A stretch of DNA of 46,196 bases from assembly GCA_026126305.1 (NCBI GenBank), contig JAHCJI010000018.1:1-46196 (forward strand). The letters run 5' to 3'. The translations under genes and the position numbers were made by a program. The notes beneath the pieces are model-generated. The model was given only the letters and a program-made list of their open reading frames with translations. It was not told the DNA's origin and searched no databases. Positions 33,449-42,355 of the stretch are shown in pieces. The stretch comes from Phycisphaeraceae bacterium (GTDB taxonomy: Bacteria > Planctomycetota > Phycisphaerae > Phycisphaerales > UBA1924). The first letter of the stretch is position 1, and every line of letters begins with the position of its first letter.

Positions 33449-34677
33449 GACCGGGCCTTGGCGTGCTGGCTCGCGTCACGCATGAGGCGCAGCGCCTCCA
33501 CACGCTGGGGCAGTGTCCACAAACGGATGAAGCCACCCGCATCTTTCTGGTCATAGAGCGGCGTGTCGGTGAATGAGGCAAGGTGCGGGTCGTACAGCGC
33601 ACTCTCGCAGCGGCGCTGCTCGACCAACGCGTGCCCCTTGTGGAGCCGCACCGCCACCTCGCCCGTCAGGCGAACGGCCATGCTCTCGGCCGCGGCGCTG
33701 AGGGCCAGCCGCAGCGGCGTGAACCACTTGCCCGCGTACACCAGTTCACCAAACGTCGTGGCCATGTGCTCGCGGTATCGCCGCGTGTCGCGGTCAAAGG
33801 CCAACTCCTCGAGCGCTCGCAGGCCGGCAACGATGACCGTGCCCGCAGGGGTCTCGTACAAGCCCCGGCTCTTGATGCCAACGACGCGGTTCTCGATGAG
33901 GTCCACGCGACCCACCCCGTGGCGGCCGGCCAAAACGTTGAGTCGCTCGATGAGTTCCACGGCATCCAACGCGTGCCCGTCCAGGGCGACGGGCCGTCCG
34001 TCCTCGAATGCCAGACGAACAACCTCGGGATCGTCGGGCGTCTTCTCCAGATTCTCGGTGAGCATCCACACATCGCCGGGCGGCGCGTTCCAGGGATCTT
34101 CGATCGGCCCCCCCTCGTGGGAAATATGCCACAAGTTGCGATCCCGGCTGAAGATCTTGGCGGCGCTTGCTGTGGTCTGGACATCGCGCTGCCGCAGATA
34201 CTCCAACAAGTCTTCGCGCGAGTGCATGTCCCAGATCCGCCAGGGCGCGATCACGTCCAGTTGCGGCGCCAACGCCGCAAAGGCGGCCTCGAAGCGGATC
34301 TGGTCGTTGCCCTTGCCAGTGCAACCATGGCACACCGCGTCGGCACCAACCTCAAGCGCATACTCCACCTGTGCCTTGGCGATGACCGGACGCGCGATCG
34401 CCGTTCCAAGCAGGTACGTCGTCTCGTACTGGCAGCCGGCGATCAGCGTCGGGAAGACATATTCCTCAGCAAACTCGGCCTTGAGGTCCGCCACCTTGCA
34501 ACTGGCCGCTCCGCTGCGTCGCGCCTTCTCTTCAACGCCTTGGAGTTCTTCCTCGCCCTGGCCCACGTCGGCCACGATGCAATGCACCTGGGCGTTGTAA
34601 TTCTCCACCAGCCAGGGCACGATGGCCGAGGTGTCGAGGCCGCCGGAATAGGCAAGGACGACCTTGCGCTGGGTCAT
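33445..34677 (-). CDS. argG: Argininosuccinate synthase
   Basis: A 410-residue ligase that joins citrulline and aspartate with ATP. The P-loop-type AYSGGLDTSAIVPWL opens the protein, and HGCTGKGNDQIRFE and GIKSRGLYETPAGT are further family motifs. Full length. ATGA overlaps join it to argF upstream and argH downstream. Confidence 0.98.
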   Translation of the reverse strand: MTQRKVVLAYSGGLDTSAIVPWLVENYNAQVHCIVADVGQGEEELQGVEEKARRSGAASCKVADLKAEFAEEYVFPTLIAGCQYETTYLLGTAIARPVIAKAQVEYALEVGADAVCHGCTGKGNDQIRFEAAFAALAPQLDVIAPWRIWDMHSREDLLEYLRQRDVQTTASAAKIFSRDRNLWHISHEGGPIEDPWNAPPGDVWMLTENLEKTPDDPEVVRLAFEDGRPVALDGHALDAVELIERLNVLAGRHGVGRVDLIENRVVGIKSRGLYETPAGTVIVAGLRALEELAFDRDTRRYREHMATTFGELVYAGKWFTPLRLALSAAAESMAVRLTGEVAVRLHKGHALVEQRRCESALYDPHLASFTDTPLYDQKDAGGFIRLWTLPQRVEALRLMRDASQHAKARS

Positions 34678-35657
34678 GGGTGGGCTCCGTTCTTGGGCTC
34701 GGCGCTCGTGCCGAGCATCATGGTCAGCAGGGCGTTCTGGGCGTGCATCCGGTTCTCGGCCTGTTCATACACAAGCGAGGTCGGGCCATCGATCACCGCG
34801 TTGTCGACCTCGACACCTCGGAAGGCGGGCAGGCAATGCATGAAAAACGGCACCTTCCCGTCGCGGGCCGCCCGGGTCATGGCCGCCTCGGAGACACGAT
34901 ACCGCTGGAACGCCTCGACGCGTTCGTCCCGCTCGTTCTCGCTGCCCATCGACACCCAGGTATCGGTGTAGATCACGTCGTGGCCCGCGATGGCATCGGG
35001 ATCAAACTCCAAAGCCACAGACCCGCCCGAGGCCAACGCACGCTCACGCGCCAGCGTCAGCACCGAAGGCTCGGGCGTGTACGCACTGGGGCCCACGACC
35101 GTCACGCACGCCCCGAGTGCACCAAGCGTGAGCAGCAGCGAGTGGCACACGTTGTTCCCATCGCCGATGTACGCCACCTTCACACCCGAAAGCCGACCGC
35201 ACGCGGCCCGGATCGTCATCGCGTCGGCAAGCGCCTGGCAGGGGTGCTCCGCGTCGCTCAAAGCGTTGATGATCGGCACGCGAGCGCACAACGACATCTC
35301 CTCGAGCACGCTATGCCGACGAACACGCGCGATGATGGCGTCGGCATACCGCTCGAGCGTGCGTGTAAAATCACGCACCGATTCCCGGTCGCCGATGGGC
35401 GATTCACCCTGGTCGAGATACACCACATGCGCCCCCAGACGCGTCAGCCCGATCTCAAACGAAATACGCGTGCGGAGCGAAGGCTTCTCGAACACAAGGG
35501 CAATGGCCTTGCCGTCAAGCATCCGCGGAGGCGCGGGCCAGGCCTCGCGCATGCGGTCGGCCAGGTCGAGCAAAGCCACCAACCGCTCGGCATCCAATTG
35601 CGCCGAAGATAAGAGCGTTCTGGGCATCACGGGCCCACTGGTGGCGGTCTCAGGCAT
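34674..35657 (-). CDS. argF: Ornithine carbamoyltransferase
   Basis: A 327-residue enzyme that makes citrulline from ornithine and carbamoyl phosphate. The carbamoyl-phosphate loop is SLRTRISFE (S-x-R-T-R), followed by HPCQALAD and the ornithine-binding HCLPAFRG near the C-terminus. I chose the ATG at 35657, overlapping argB by 8 bp; an ATG at 35627 would give a family-typical shorter N-terminus. The frame is open further upstream but only across argB. Confidence 0.96.
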   Translation of the reverse strand: MPETATSGPVMPRTLLSSAQLDAERLVALLDLADRMREAWPAPPRMLDGKAIALVFEKPSLRTRISFEIGLTRLGAHVVYLDQGESPIGDRESVRDFTRTLERYADAIIARVRRHSVLEEMSLCARVPIINALSDAEHPCQALADAMTIRAACGRLSGVKVAYIGDGNNVCHSLLLTLGALGACVTVVGPSAYTPEPSVLTLARERALASGGSVALEFDPDAIAGHDVIYTDTWVSMGSENERDERVEAFQRYRVSEAAMTRAARDGKVPFFMHCLPAFRGVEVDNAVIDGPTSLVYEQAENRMHAQNALLTMMLGTSAEPKNGAHP

Positions 35658-36477
35658 GGGACGCCCCACCCAACGCCACTGGCTTGTCGTCACGGATGAT
35701 CGTGCCACCGGGGGCATGGGGCTCTCGCCACCAGAGAGCGTCGGCCTCGGCCCACGAAGCGATCCGAACCGGCGCGTGCAGGCGAGTAGCCATCTCCAAC
35801 GCCGCACGCACCTTGGGGATCATGCCGCCGGCGATAATCCCCGAATCGATCAGGCGCTCGATCTCGGGGCGATCGAGTTCTTCGATCAGACGCCCATCGG
35901 CATCAAGCACCCCGGGCGTATCGGTCAGCAGCACCAGTTGGCTGGCACCCAGGGCGCACGCGACGCCGGCGGCGGCATCATCGGCGTTCACGTTCAACGC
36001 GAGGCCGTTGTCATCGGCACCCACGCAACTGATCACCGGCACAACCCCCGCGCCCAATAACGCAAGCAGACCATCGACCTGATGCGCGTCCTCATCGGGC
36101 TCAACAACGCCCACGCGGCCAAGATCCACCCCATCCACCGGACGCCGGAGCCGGCAGCGGATGCCCGAACCCGTCAGGGTCAGTCCCGCGCAGTTGATGT
36201 CGCGTGACAACAGCGCCCCAACCAGGGCATGGTTGATGTTGCCCGCCAGAGCGGCCACCACCTCGTGCATGGTTGCATCGTCGGTGATCCGCAAACCTTG
36301 CACGCGACGTGGTTCGATGCCAAGCCGATCGAGCCGCGCATCAATAGCCGCCCCGCCGCCGTGGACGATCACCAACTTCTCGTGCGCCGCCAGCCGAGCC
36401 AGCGCGTCGATGATCGGCTCGCGAGAAACCGCCGCGTCGACACCACGACCGCCCAGCTTCACAACCACCGCGCTCAT
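35650..36477 (-). CDS. argB: Acetylglutamate kinase
   Basis: A 275-residue amino-acid kinase phosphorylating N-acetylglutamate, usually the committed, arginine-inhibited step. VVKLGGRGV is the phosphate loop; IVHGGGAAID, NVNADDAAAGVA and LLTDTPGVLD are further motifs, with GGMIPKVRAA near the end. The N-terminal helix that forms arginine-sensitive hexamers is not visible (the protein starts directly at VVVKLGG), so feedback control may be weak; this last point is inference. Confidence 0.96.
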   Translation of the reverse strand: MSAVVVKLGGRGVDAAVSREPIIDALARLAAHEKLVIVHGGGAAIDARLDRLGIEPRRVQGLRITDDATMHEVVAALAGNINHALVGALLSRDINCAGLTLTGSGIRCRLRRPVDGVDLGRVGVVEPDEDAHQVDGLLALLGAGVVPVISCVGADDNGLALNVNADDAAAGVACALGASQLVLLTDTPGVLDADGRLIEELDRPEIERLIDSGIIAGGMIPKVRAALEMATRLHAPVRIASWAEADALWWREPHAPGGTIIRDDKPVALGGASHA

Positions 36478-37523
36478 GGGACACCCCCGGCGGCACGGGC
36501 CGCTGCCCCGGGCAAGAGCCCCGCCCGTTCATCGAAGCCAAGCCGGATGTTCACCGCCTGGAGCGCCTGCCCCGATGCGCCCTTCATAAGGTTGTCGATC
36601 GAGCACGCGAGCACGGCATGGCGATGCCGAGCGTCGAAGGCCAAAGCGATGTCGGCGTAGTTCGTGCGCTCCACAGACGAAACAGATGGCCAGCAGCCCG
36701 CGGGCAGCACACGCACGAAGGCGCTCGTCTGATACGCCGATTCGAGCACGCCGCGGATCTCTGCCTCGCCAACACCCGGCACCATGTCAACGTGGACCAA
36801 AGACTGCATCCCACGAAAGAAAGGCCCAACGCTGGGGACAAACAAAACCGCCCGCCCAGAATGCTCAGCGATCTCGGGCTGATGCCGATGCGCCAGCACG
36901 TTGTATGCCTGGAGGCTCACCTCGCCAAAAGTCGTGCGGGGCGATGGCGTGCGGCCCGCTCCACTGATGCCACTGACCGCATCGACCAACACCGGCCGAG
37001 ATTCGTCGAGCACGCCCGCATCAACCAATGGCTTGAGCGGCAGCAGGCTCGCCGTCGGATAACAACCCGGACAAGCCAGCAAAGAAGCACCGGCTATCGC
37101 CTCCCGGTTGTGCTCGGGAAGCGCATAGACCGCACGCGAAAGCACGTCGGGTCGAGGGTGCTCAAAGCCGTAATGACGTGGATAATGCTCGGCCGACAGC
37201 CGAAAGGCACCAGACAGGTCGGCCACCAGCGCGCCAGAATCGAGCAACTCGGGCGCCAAAGCGGCACTGGCCTCATGCGGCGTGCAAAGGAACACCACGC
37301 CCGGAGCGCCCGCCAGGATGTTCTCCGCCTCGCCGCTCTCCAACACCAGTTCCGTGCGGCCCCGCAACTCCGCAAAGGCATCGTCGAGCCGTTGGCCCAC
37401 GCTTCGCCCGCCAGGGGAGGCGTACACGCCCGACAGTTCCAGATTCGGGTGGGCCAGCACCAATCGGATCAGCTCAAGCCCCGTATAGCCCGTGGCCCCG
37501 GCGATGGCAACAGAAATGCTCAT
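36474..37523 (-). CDS. argC: N-acetyl-gamma-glutamyl-phosphate reductase
   Basis: A 349-residue NADPH-dependent reductase. The nucleotide-binding start is AGATGYTGLELIRL and the catalytic Cys lies in ACPGCYPTAS. SGISGAGRTPS and the GFDERAG end segment support the assignment. First gene of argCBFGH, divergent from the rhodanese gene over 145 bp. argJ or argE/argD are not in the window. Confidence 0.97.
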   Translation of the reverse strand: MSISVAIAGATGYTGLELIRLVLAHPNLELSGVYASPGGRSVGQRLDDAFAELRGRTELVLESGEAENILAGAPGVVFLCTPHEASAALAPELLDSGALVADLSGAFRLSAEHYPRHYGFEHPRPDVLSRAVYALPEHNREAIAGASLLACPGCYPTASLLPLKPLVDAGVLDESRPVLVDAVSGISGAGRTPSPRTTFGEVSLQAYNVLAHRHQPEIAEHSGRAVLFVPSVGPFFRGMQSLVHVDMVPGVGEAEIRGVLESAYQTSAFVRVLPAGCWPSVSSVERTNYADIALAFDARHRHAVLACSIDNLMKGASGQALQAVNIRLGFDERAGLLPGAAARAAGGVP

Positions 37524-37668
37524 GCGAGCTCGGCTCGCGGATACTTGGGAAGCGGTTGGGTCGATATCGCCTGGGGCATATCCACAAGCGTATGGGAGCA
37601 GCGGGCCGCCCGCTACCCGGACTCAAGCCAGAACGGCTATGCTCGCGCACACCCAGGAGGTCCCGGGC

Positions 37669-38040
37669 ATGAAGCACTCTCAGAAGTTTCTGGACATCGT
37701 CAACGAAGCGAGGGCACGCGTGAAGGAATGCCGCGTCGACGACGTTCGACGCATGCTCGACGCCGGAGATGCCTTCGTCCTGGTCGATGTCCGGGAGGAG
37801 AGCGAGTTCGCAAGGGGACACCTGCCCGGGGCGGTCCATATCGGTAAGGGCGTTATCGAGCGAGACGCCGAGGCAAAACTCCCCGATCCCGACGCAACCA
37901 TCGTCCTCTATTGCGGCGGCGGATATCGATCCGCCTTGGCAGCCGACAACCTTCAGAAGATGGGCTATAAAGACGTCATCTCGATGGACGGAGGTTATCG
38001 GGGCTGGACAGAGGCGGGCTTGCCAATCACTAAACCATAA
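37669..38040 (+). CDS. Single-domain rhodanese-like sulfurtransferase
   Basis: A 123-residue protein of one rhodanese domain: VLVDVREESEFARGHLPGAVHIG and the active-site loop VLYCGGGYRS with its catalytic Cys. The final GGYRGWTEAGLPI is typical. It likely moves sulfane sulfur between small acceptors. The ATG is preceded by AGGAGG. The gene ends 2 bp from the stop of a convergent lipoprotein gene. Confidence 0.93.
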   Translation: MKHSQKFLDIVNEARARVKECRVDDVRRMLDAGDAFVLVDVREESEFARGHLPGAVHIGKGVIERDAEAKLPDPDATIVLYCGGGYRSALAADNLQKMGYKDVISMDGGYRGWTEAGLPITKP

Positions 38041-38042
38041 AG

Positions 38043-38252
38043 TTATCGGTCTCTGATCGAAGCCCATTGATTCCCTGTGCCGAGCAACTCCGCCTGCACC
38101 TTCGACGTCGAATACGCACCTGCCTTCGGCGGGCCATCGGGGCGATGCGTCGTAGAGCAACCGATCAAGGGCATCATTGCCGCACCGGCAAGAGCCAAGA
38201 CTGCCAAAGTTCGCAGACGCAGGGGCTTGGGCTGTGGGTCGTGGTGTGCCAT
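38043..38252 (-). CDS. Small putative lipoprotein
   Basis: A 69-residue protein with a basic start, a hydrophobic segment (LAVLALAGAAMMPLIG) and a lipobox ending in Cys at LIGCS. The mature part is only about 37 residues, with no recognised domain. GGAG lies 5 bases before the ATG at 38252, which supports translation. Function unknown. Confidence 0.6.
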   Translation of the reverse strand: MAHHDPQPKPLRLRTLAVLALAGAAMMPLIGCSTTHRPDGPPKAGAYSTSKVQAELLGTGNQWASIRDR

Positions 38253-38552
38253 ACACACTCCTGTGCGTCAGCGGTGGATACCGGACGCAACATTTCGACG
38301 CACCCGCATCCCTTCCATCAATGACCATCCCTTGCGAATCGTCCTCGGGCCAACAATCGACACATTGGCCATGTCTTGGAGGACTCGCCAAGCGGCACAA
38401 CCGGATGGTTTTGCCTGTGTTCGCGCGTCCGATTGCGTCCGGCGTGCCGGGGCGCTCATTGATCGGCCACGGGCCGGTCGTACGATGGGTGCCCATGTGG
38501 GCGTTGGGGGTTTCCCAGTCTGGCCCAAAGGTTCTCGGCGAGGACGCAAGAG
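38253..38552. other. Divergent intergenic region
   Basis: About 300 bases between the small lipoprotein and the TIM-barrel gene. Frames that remain open here have no recognisable domain. Promoters for both flanking genes are expected, but I cannot pick one out. Confidence 0.35.
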
Positions 38553-39434
38553 ATGATTCGTACGGCATTCAGCACGGTTTCCTGCCCATCGTGGACGCTC
38601 GATCGCGTGGCACGGACGGCGGCCGAACTGGGCTTCGACGGCGTCGACCTGCGCACCTTCGGGTACGACTCCCGCCAGTTCGTCAACGACCCACTCATGA
38701 CCAGCGCCCGCAAGGTGGCTCGCACCTTCGGCGACCTGGGCGTGGACATCTGTTGTCTTTCGACCTCGATCCGGCTGGACGCACCCATCCGACCCCATGT
38801 CATCGGCCGCACGTTCCTCTTCGATCAGGAACGCACGACCCGACAGGCCACGCAGTTGGTGGATTTCGCCTCCGCCATTGGCGCGCCGTACCTGCGCGTT
38901 TTCGGCTTTGAGGTGCCCGAAGGCGAGAAGCGTGCCACCAGTGTTCGATTGATCGCCGGCCGACTGGCGACCATCGCCGACCACGCCCGGCATCGTGGCG
39001 TCACGATCCTGCTGGAAAACGGCGGAGCCTTCCGCACCGCCGAGGAGCTGCGCGAGATCGCGGACATGGCCGACAGCCCACTCGTGGGAGTCTGCTACAA
39101 TAATGCCGTGGGCCACGCCGCTGGCGACGACCCGGCACGGGCCCTGCGCACCCTCGGCCGACGCCTCCACTTGGTGCGATTGAAGGACTATGGAGAACAA
39201 GGTGCCATGGCCTTGGGCGAGGGTAACAGCCAGGCACGCTCGTTCGTGGACGCGATGAACGGCCCTGCCGCCTTCGATGGCTGGATCGTACATGAATGGG
39301 ACGCCGCCTGGGACACAAGCCTTGCCCCGGCAGAGCGCGTGTTGCCCCAAGCCGTTCGCACCATCTATGGCTGGCTTGGCGCGAACGCCAGCGGCAAAGC
39401 CGCGGGCCGACTCCAGGCCGCCGGGGCGGTCTGA
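38553..39434 (+). CDS. Sugar phosphate isomerase/epimerase-like TIM-barrel protein
   Basis: A 293-residue xylose isomerase-like/AP endonuclease 2-type barrel. It opens with FSTVSCPSWTLDRVARTAAELGFDGVDLRTF; metal-ligand regions are visible at LLENGG (Glu), DSPLVGVCYNNAVGH, LVRLKDYGEQ and VHEWDAAWD. The family isomerises or epimerises sugars or inositol derivatives; no substrate can be assigned. It is followed by queG in an overlapping or nearly abutting arrangement. Confidence 0.85.
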   Translation: MIRTAFSTVSCPSWTLDRVARTAAELGFDGVDLRTFGYDSRQFVNDPLMTSARKVARTFGDLGVDICCLSTSIRLDAPIRPHVIGRTFLFDQERTTRQATQLVDFASAIGAPYLRVFGFEVPEGEKRATSVRLIAGRLATIADHARHRGVTILLENGGAFRTAEELREIADMADSPLVGVCYNNAVGHAAGDDPARALRTLGRRLHLVRLKDYGEQGAMALGEGNSQARSFVDAMNGPAAFDGWIVHEWDAAWDTSLAPAERVLPQAVRTIYGWLGANASGKAAGRLQAAGAV

Positions 39435-40500
39435 AGCCACGGATACCAGGCAACGTACGAAACTGGTGCTCGACCTCTGCCGAACGCAGGGCTTTGCCTT
39501 GGCGGGCATCGCACCCTTACGGCCCATGCTCCACGAGGCCGAGATGCGACAATGGCTCGCCCAAGGCAAGCACGGCACCATGGGCTATCTTGCCAGGCAC
39601 GCCGACCTGAAGGCCAACCCCGCACAACTTCTCGACGGAGCCCAATGCGCCATCATGGTCGCCGATCTGTACGCCACACGCAACGAACAGGAACAGATCA
39701 CGCCACCAGAGCATGGACGCGTCGCCCGATACGCAAGGGGCAGCGATTACCACAAGGTGATGAAGAAACGTCTGCACGCCCTCTGCGACGAACTCGCTCG
39801 ACACTGGCCGGGCACACGCAGCCGGGCCTTTGTCGACACCGCCCCCGTGCACGAACGGGAACTGGCACTGGCCGCCGGCATGGGTTGGATCGGCAAGCAC
39901 ACGCTGCTGATCCATCCCAGGATCGGCAGTTGGATGCTCTTGGGCGGCGTGCTCACGACCTTGGAACTCGAAGCGAACCACCACCAGGAACCCGACCACT
40001 GCGGCACCTGCACGCGCTGCATCGACGCGTGCCCCACGAGCGCCATCACGCCCTACACCGTCGACGCCAGCCGCTGCATCAGCTACCTGACCATCGAGCG
40101 ACGCGAGGCCATCCCCATCGGCCTCGAACACGGCATCGGGCCATGGATCTTCGGTTGCGACATCTGCCAGGAAGTCTGCCCGCACAACTCGCCGCGAACA
40201 GGCGACGTGGGCAAAGCCAACGCGTCATACACGCCGCGACGCGCGTCGTTCGATCTGGTCGAAGTGCTGGCCTGGGACGAAGAATCCAGGCGGGCGGCCT
40301 TCGCCAGCACCGCGATGAAACGGGCCACACTCGGCATGATGCGCCGCAACGCCGTCATCGCCGCGGGCAACGCCCTTCGATCCCTGCCAGAAGGGGATGC
40401 TCAAAGGAGCAGATTGCGTTCGGCTTTGCGACAGGTCGCCGACGATGACACGAGCGATCCGCAAATGCGACAACTCGCAACGCGGATGCTCCAAGCTTGA
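39367..40500 (+). CDS. queG: Epoxyqueuosine reductase QueG
   Basis: A corrinoid and iron-sulfur enzyme that performs the last step of queuosine synthesis on tRNA. The catalytic Asp region FVDTAPVHERELALAAGMGWIGKHT is present. Two FeS motifs follow, CGTCTRCIDACPTSAI and CDICQEVCPHN, with a C-terminal HEAT-like tail. The start is uncertain: the helix DTRQRTKLVLDLCRTQGF looks genuine and begins right after the upstream stop, but the only ATG that includes it is at 39367 (68-bp overlap). A GTG at 39466 is the alternative and would drop half of that helix. Confidence 0.92.
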   Translation: MAGLARTPAAKPRADSRPPGRSEATDTRQRTKLVLDLCRTQGFALAGIAPLRPMLHEAEMRQWLAQGKHGTMGYLARHADLKANPAQLLDGAQCAIMVADLYATRNEQEQITPPEHGRVARYARGSDYHKVMKKRLHALCDELARHWPGTRSRAFVDTAPVHERELALAAGMGWIGKHTLLIHPRIGSWMLLGGVLTTLELEANHHQEPDHCGTCTRCIDACPTSAITPYTVDASRCISYLTIERREAIPIGLEHGIGPWIFGCDICQEVCPHNSPRTGDVGKANASYTPRRASFDLVEVLAWDEESRRAAFASTAMKRATLGMMRRNAVIAAGNALRSLPEGDAQRSRLRSALRQVADDDTSDPQMRQLATRMLQA

Positions 40501-40558
40501 ATCGTACTCCTGCACGCCAACGTGGACCTTCTCGCCAGCACAGGCTTGATGAAATGCC

Positions 40559-42355
40559 TCAAGGCCCCATCGGCGCCGGGCTGGGCTCGCTGGTGGGCTC
40601 GAGCGCGAAGGTCCTTTCGATGTCCCGGGCCTTCTCGGCCTGGTATCGCAGCGTGAACGTATCCCCCGCCTTGCCTCGCACGAGGTACCGGAACATCTCC
40701 TGCCCCATGCCGCCGATGCCACCAGGCAACTGGATGCGATGCGGCTCGAAGCGCGCTTCGTTCATCTGCATGTCGTCGAAACTGCCCAGACGCCCAGCGG
40801 CAACCATCGATACGCTCGCGCTCTCAAAATGCAGCAGGTCGTTCGTGCCAACGTTGTTCCGCCGGGCACTGCTCAGCCGTGTGGGGATGTGCCGCTCGTT
40901 GCGAACGGCAACGTCGACCTGCCACAGCCCGGGCGAACGCTCCTTGATCTCCACCGCGCCGAAGCGCAGCAGCGGCATCTGCCTCGCGTGGAACATGGTA
41001 AAGGCGAAGTTGCGGTGCGCCTCCTCCTCGAGCAGGAAGGGCGGCGTCACGCGCGAAGACCAGCGGTTGGGCCCGCCGATGAGCACCTTGCCATAGTCCG
41101 GGTGGTCAAACTCGGTGTACTCGGTAAACTCCGCACCGAAGACGACATGGTCACGCCAGAGCCACTGCTGTTCCTCGGTCTCGCTGGCCGGGGCGCCCTG
41201 GAACCGCTTCGCGTTGATCCACAACTCGTTGGTGAAACTCACCACGCCCATCGTCTCGGCGAACCAGTTCACCTGCCCGCCATGCACGCGGTAGAGGTCC
41301 TTCCAGATCACCCAGTCGCGGTAATACGGAAGCATCTGCACGCCCGCGCCGGCGATGGCGTCGTACACGCGGCTGTCGCTGCGATCATAAAACGTGCCCC
41401 GGCTCTCGTCGCCCGGGCCACGAAGGATCATCCCGCCCGCGTTGTGGTAGCTCTGCGTCGCGGCAATATTGGGATGCGCCAGCACGAACCGGCCGATGCC
41501 ATGGGTCTCCGGAGCGCTGAAGGGGTACGGCCCCGCGCCAAACTGGGCATAGTTAGGCTGCCAGTCGCCGGGCCAGTTGCGGTTCATGTCGTCGGCAAAG
41601 GGCCCGTCCTCGTTCACGCGGCCGTCGCCGTCGTTATCCAGGCCCTCCATGCCCAGGTACTCCCAGTCGCTGGCCTGCGTGGGCCCGACACGGAAGAAAC
41701 GCCGCGGGTTGTCCGGGTCTCGCCGCCAGCCGCCACCATCGCGCTGACGCCACATCTGCGTGATGGAGCCATCGCCGTCCAGGTCGTTGTATCCGTCCTC
41801 GTCGATAAGGCCATCGTTGTCGTTGTCCACGGGCCGCAGGTTGTGCCGGCTCGAGTTGGGCGTGTTGGGCTGGGCAAACCACCAAGCACGCCCATCGGGA
41901 TTGGTCACCGGCGCGAAGTAGAAACTCACGTTCTCGAGCAACTCGGTCAGCCGGGCGTTCTTGCCCTGGCTCTCGAGCAGCATCCACATCGAGTACAGCA
42001 CGACCTCGGCGGCCTGCACCTCGTTGCCGTGGATGTTGCCATCGATGTACATCGCCGGCTTCTCGTCGTGCGCGCCGGTATCGGGGTTGTTGACGATAGC
42101 CATCCACACGTCGCGCCCCTGGAGGCTCTTGCCCAGGCTCTGGAGCGTCACGTACCTGGGGTGGGCAGCAGCCATCTGCCGCAGCAGGTCCTCGATCTGC
42201 TCGAAGTCGTAATACCGGTTCCAGGCGATCTCCACCTTGTACCCCGGGTTGTACCGCATCGTCCCGTCGTCGGCCGCACGCTTCTCTTGCGCCAGAACCG
42301 GAGCGTGCAGCACCATCGCCAGGCCAAGCAACACGAGGGTCGTGCATCGGTTCAT
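40559..42355 (-). CDS. M14-family zinc carboxypeptidase-like protein, secreted (active-site intact)
   Basis: A 598-residue exported protein (signal peptide VLLGLAMVLHAPVLAQ). The M14 zinc motif H-x2-E is intact as HGNE (His109, Glu112), the substrate-carboxylate motif is MNRNWP near 258-262, and the third zinc ligand fits His304 in SYHNAGG. Between them are calcium-loop-like insertions, DNDNDGLIDEDG and DLDGDGSI near 177-198 and DNDGDGRVNEDG near 240-251. A C-terminal beta-rich domain of about 200 residues follows. The ATG overlaps the stop of the paralogue upstream (ATGA), so the two are translationally coupled. Function as a secreted peptidase is family knowledge; substrate is unknown. Confidence 0.88.
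   Translation of the reverse strand: MNRCTTLVLLGLAMVLHAPVLAQEKRAADDGTMRYNPGYKVEIAWNRYYDFEQIEDLLRQMAAAHPRYVTLQSLGKSLQGRDVWMAIVNNPDTGAHDEKPAMYIDGNIHGNEVQAAEVVLYSMWMLLESQGKNARLTELLENVSFYFAPVTNPDGRAWWFAQPNTPNSSRHNLRPVDNDNDGLIDEDGYNDLDGDGSITQMWRQRDGGGWRRDPDNPRRFFRVGPTQASDWEYLGMEGLDNDGDGRVNEDGPFADDMNRNWPGDWQPNYAQFGAGPYPFSAPETHGIGRFVLAHPNIAATQSYHNAGGMILRGPGDESRGTFYDRSDSRVYDAIAGAGVQMLPYYRDWVIWKDLYRVHGGQVNWFAETMGVVSFTNELWINAKRFQGAPASETEEQQWLWRDHVVFGAEFTEYTEFDHPDYGKVLIGGPNRWSSRVTPPFLLEEEAHRNFAFTMFHARQMPLLRFGAVEIKERSPGLWQVDVAVRNERHIPTRLSSARRNNVGTNDLLHFESASVSMVAAGRLGSFDDMQMNEARFEPHRIQLPGGIGGMGQEMFRYLVRGKAGDTFTLRYQAEKARDIERTFALEPTSEPSPAPMGP

Noticed and set aside
37524..37668. Possible arginine-responsive operator or riboswitch upstream of argC
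   Set aside because: I looked for ARG-box-like palindromes and structured leaders and could not support one.
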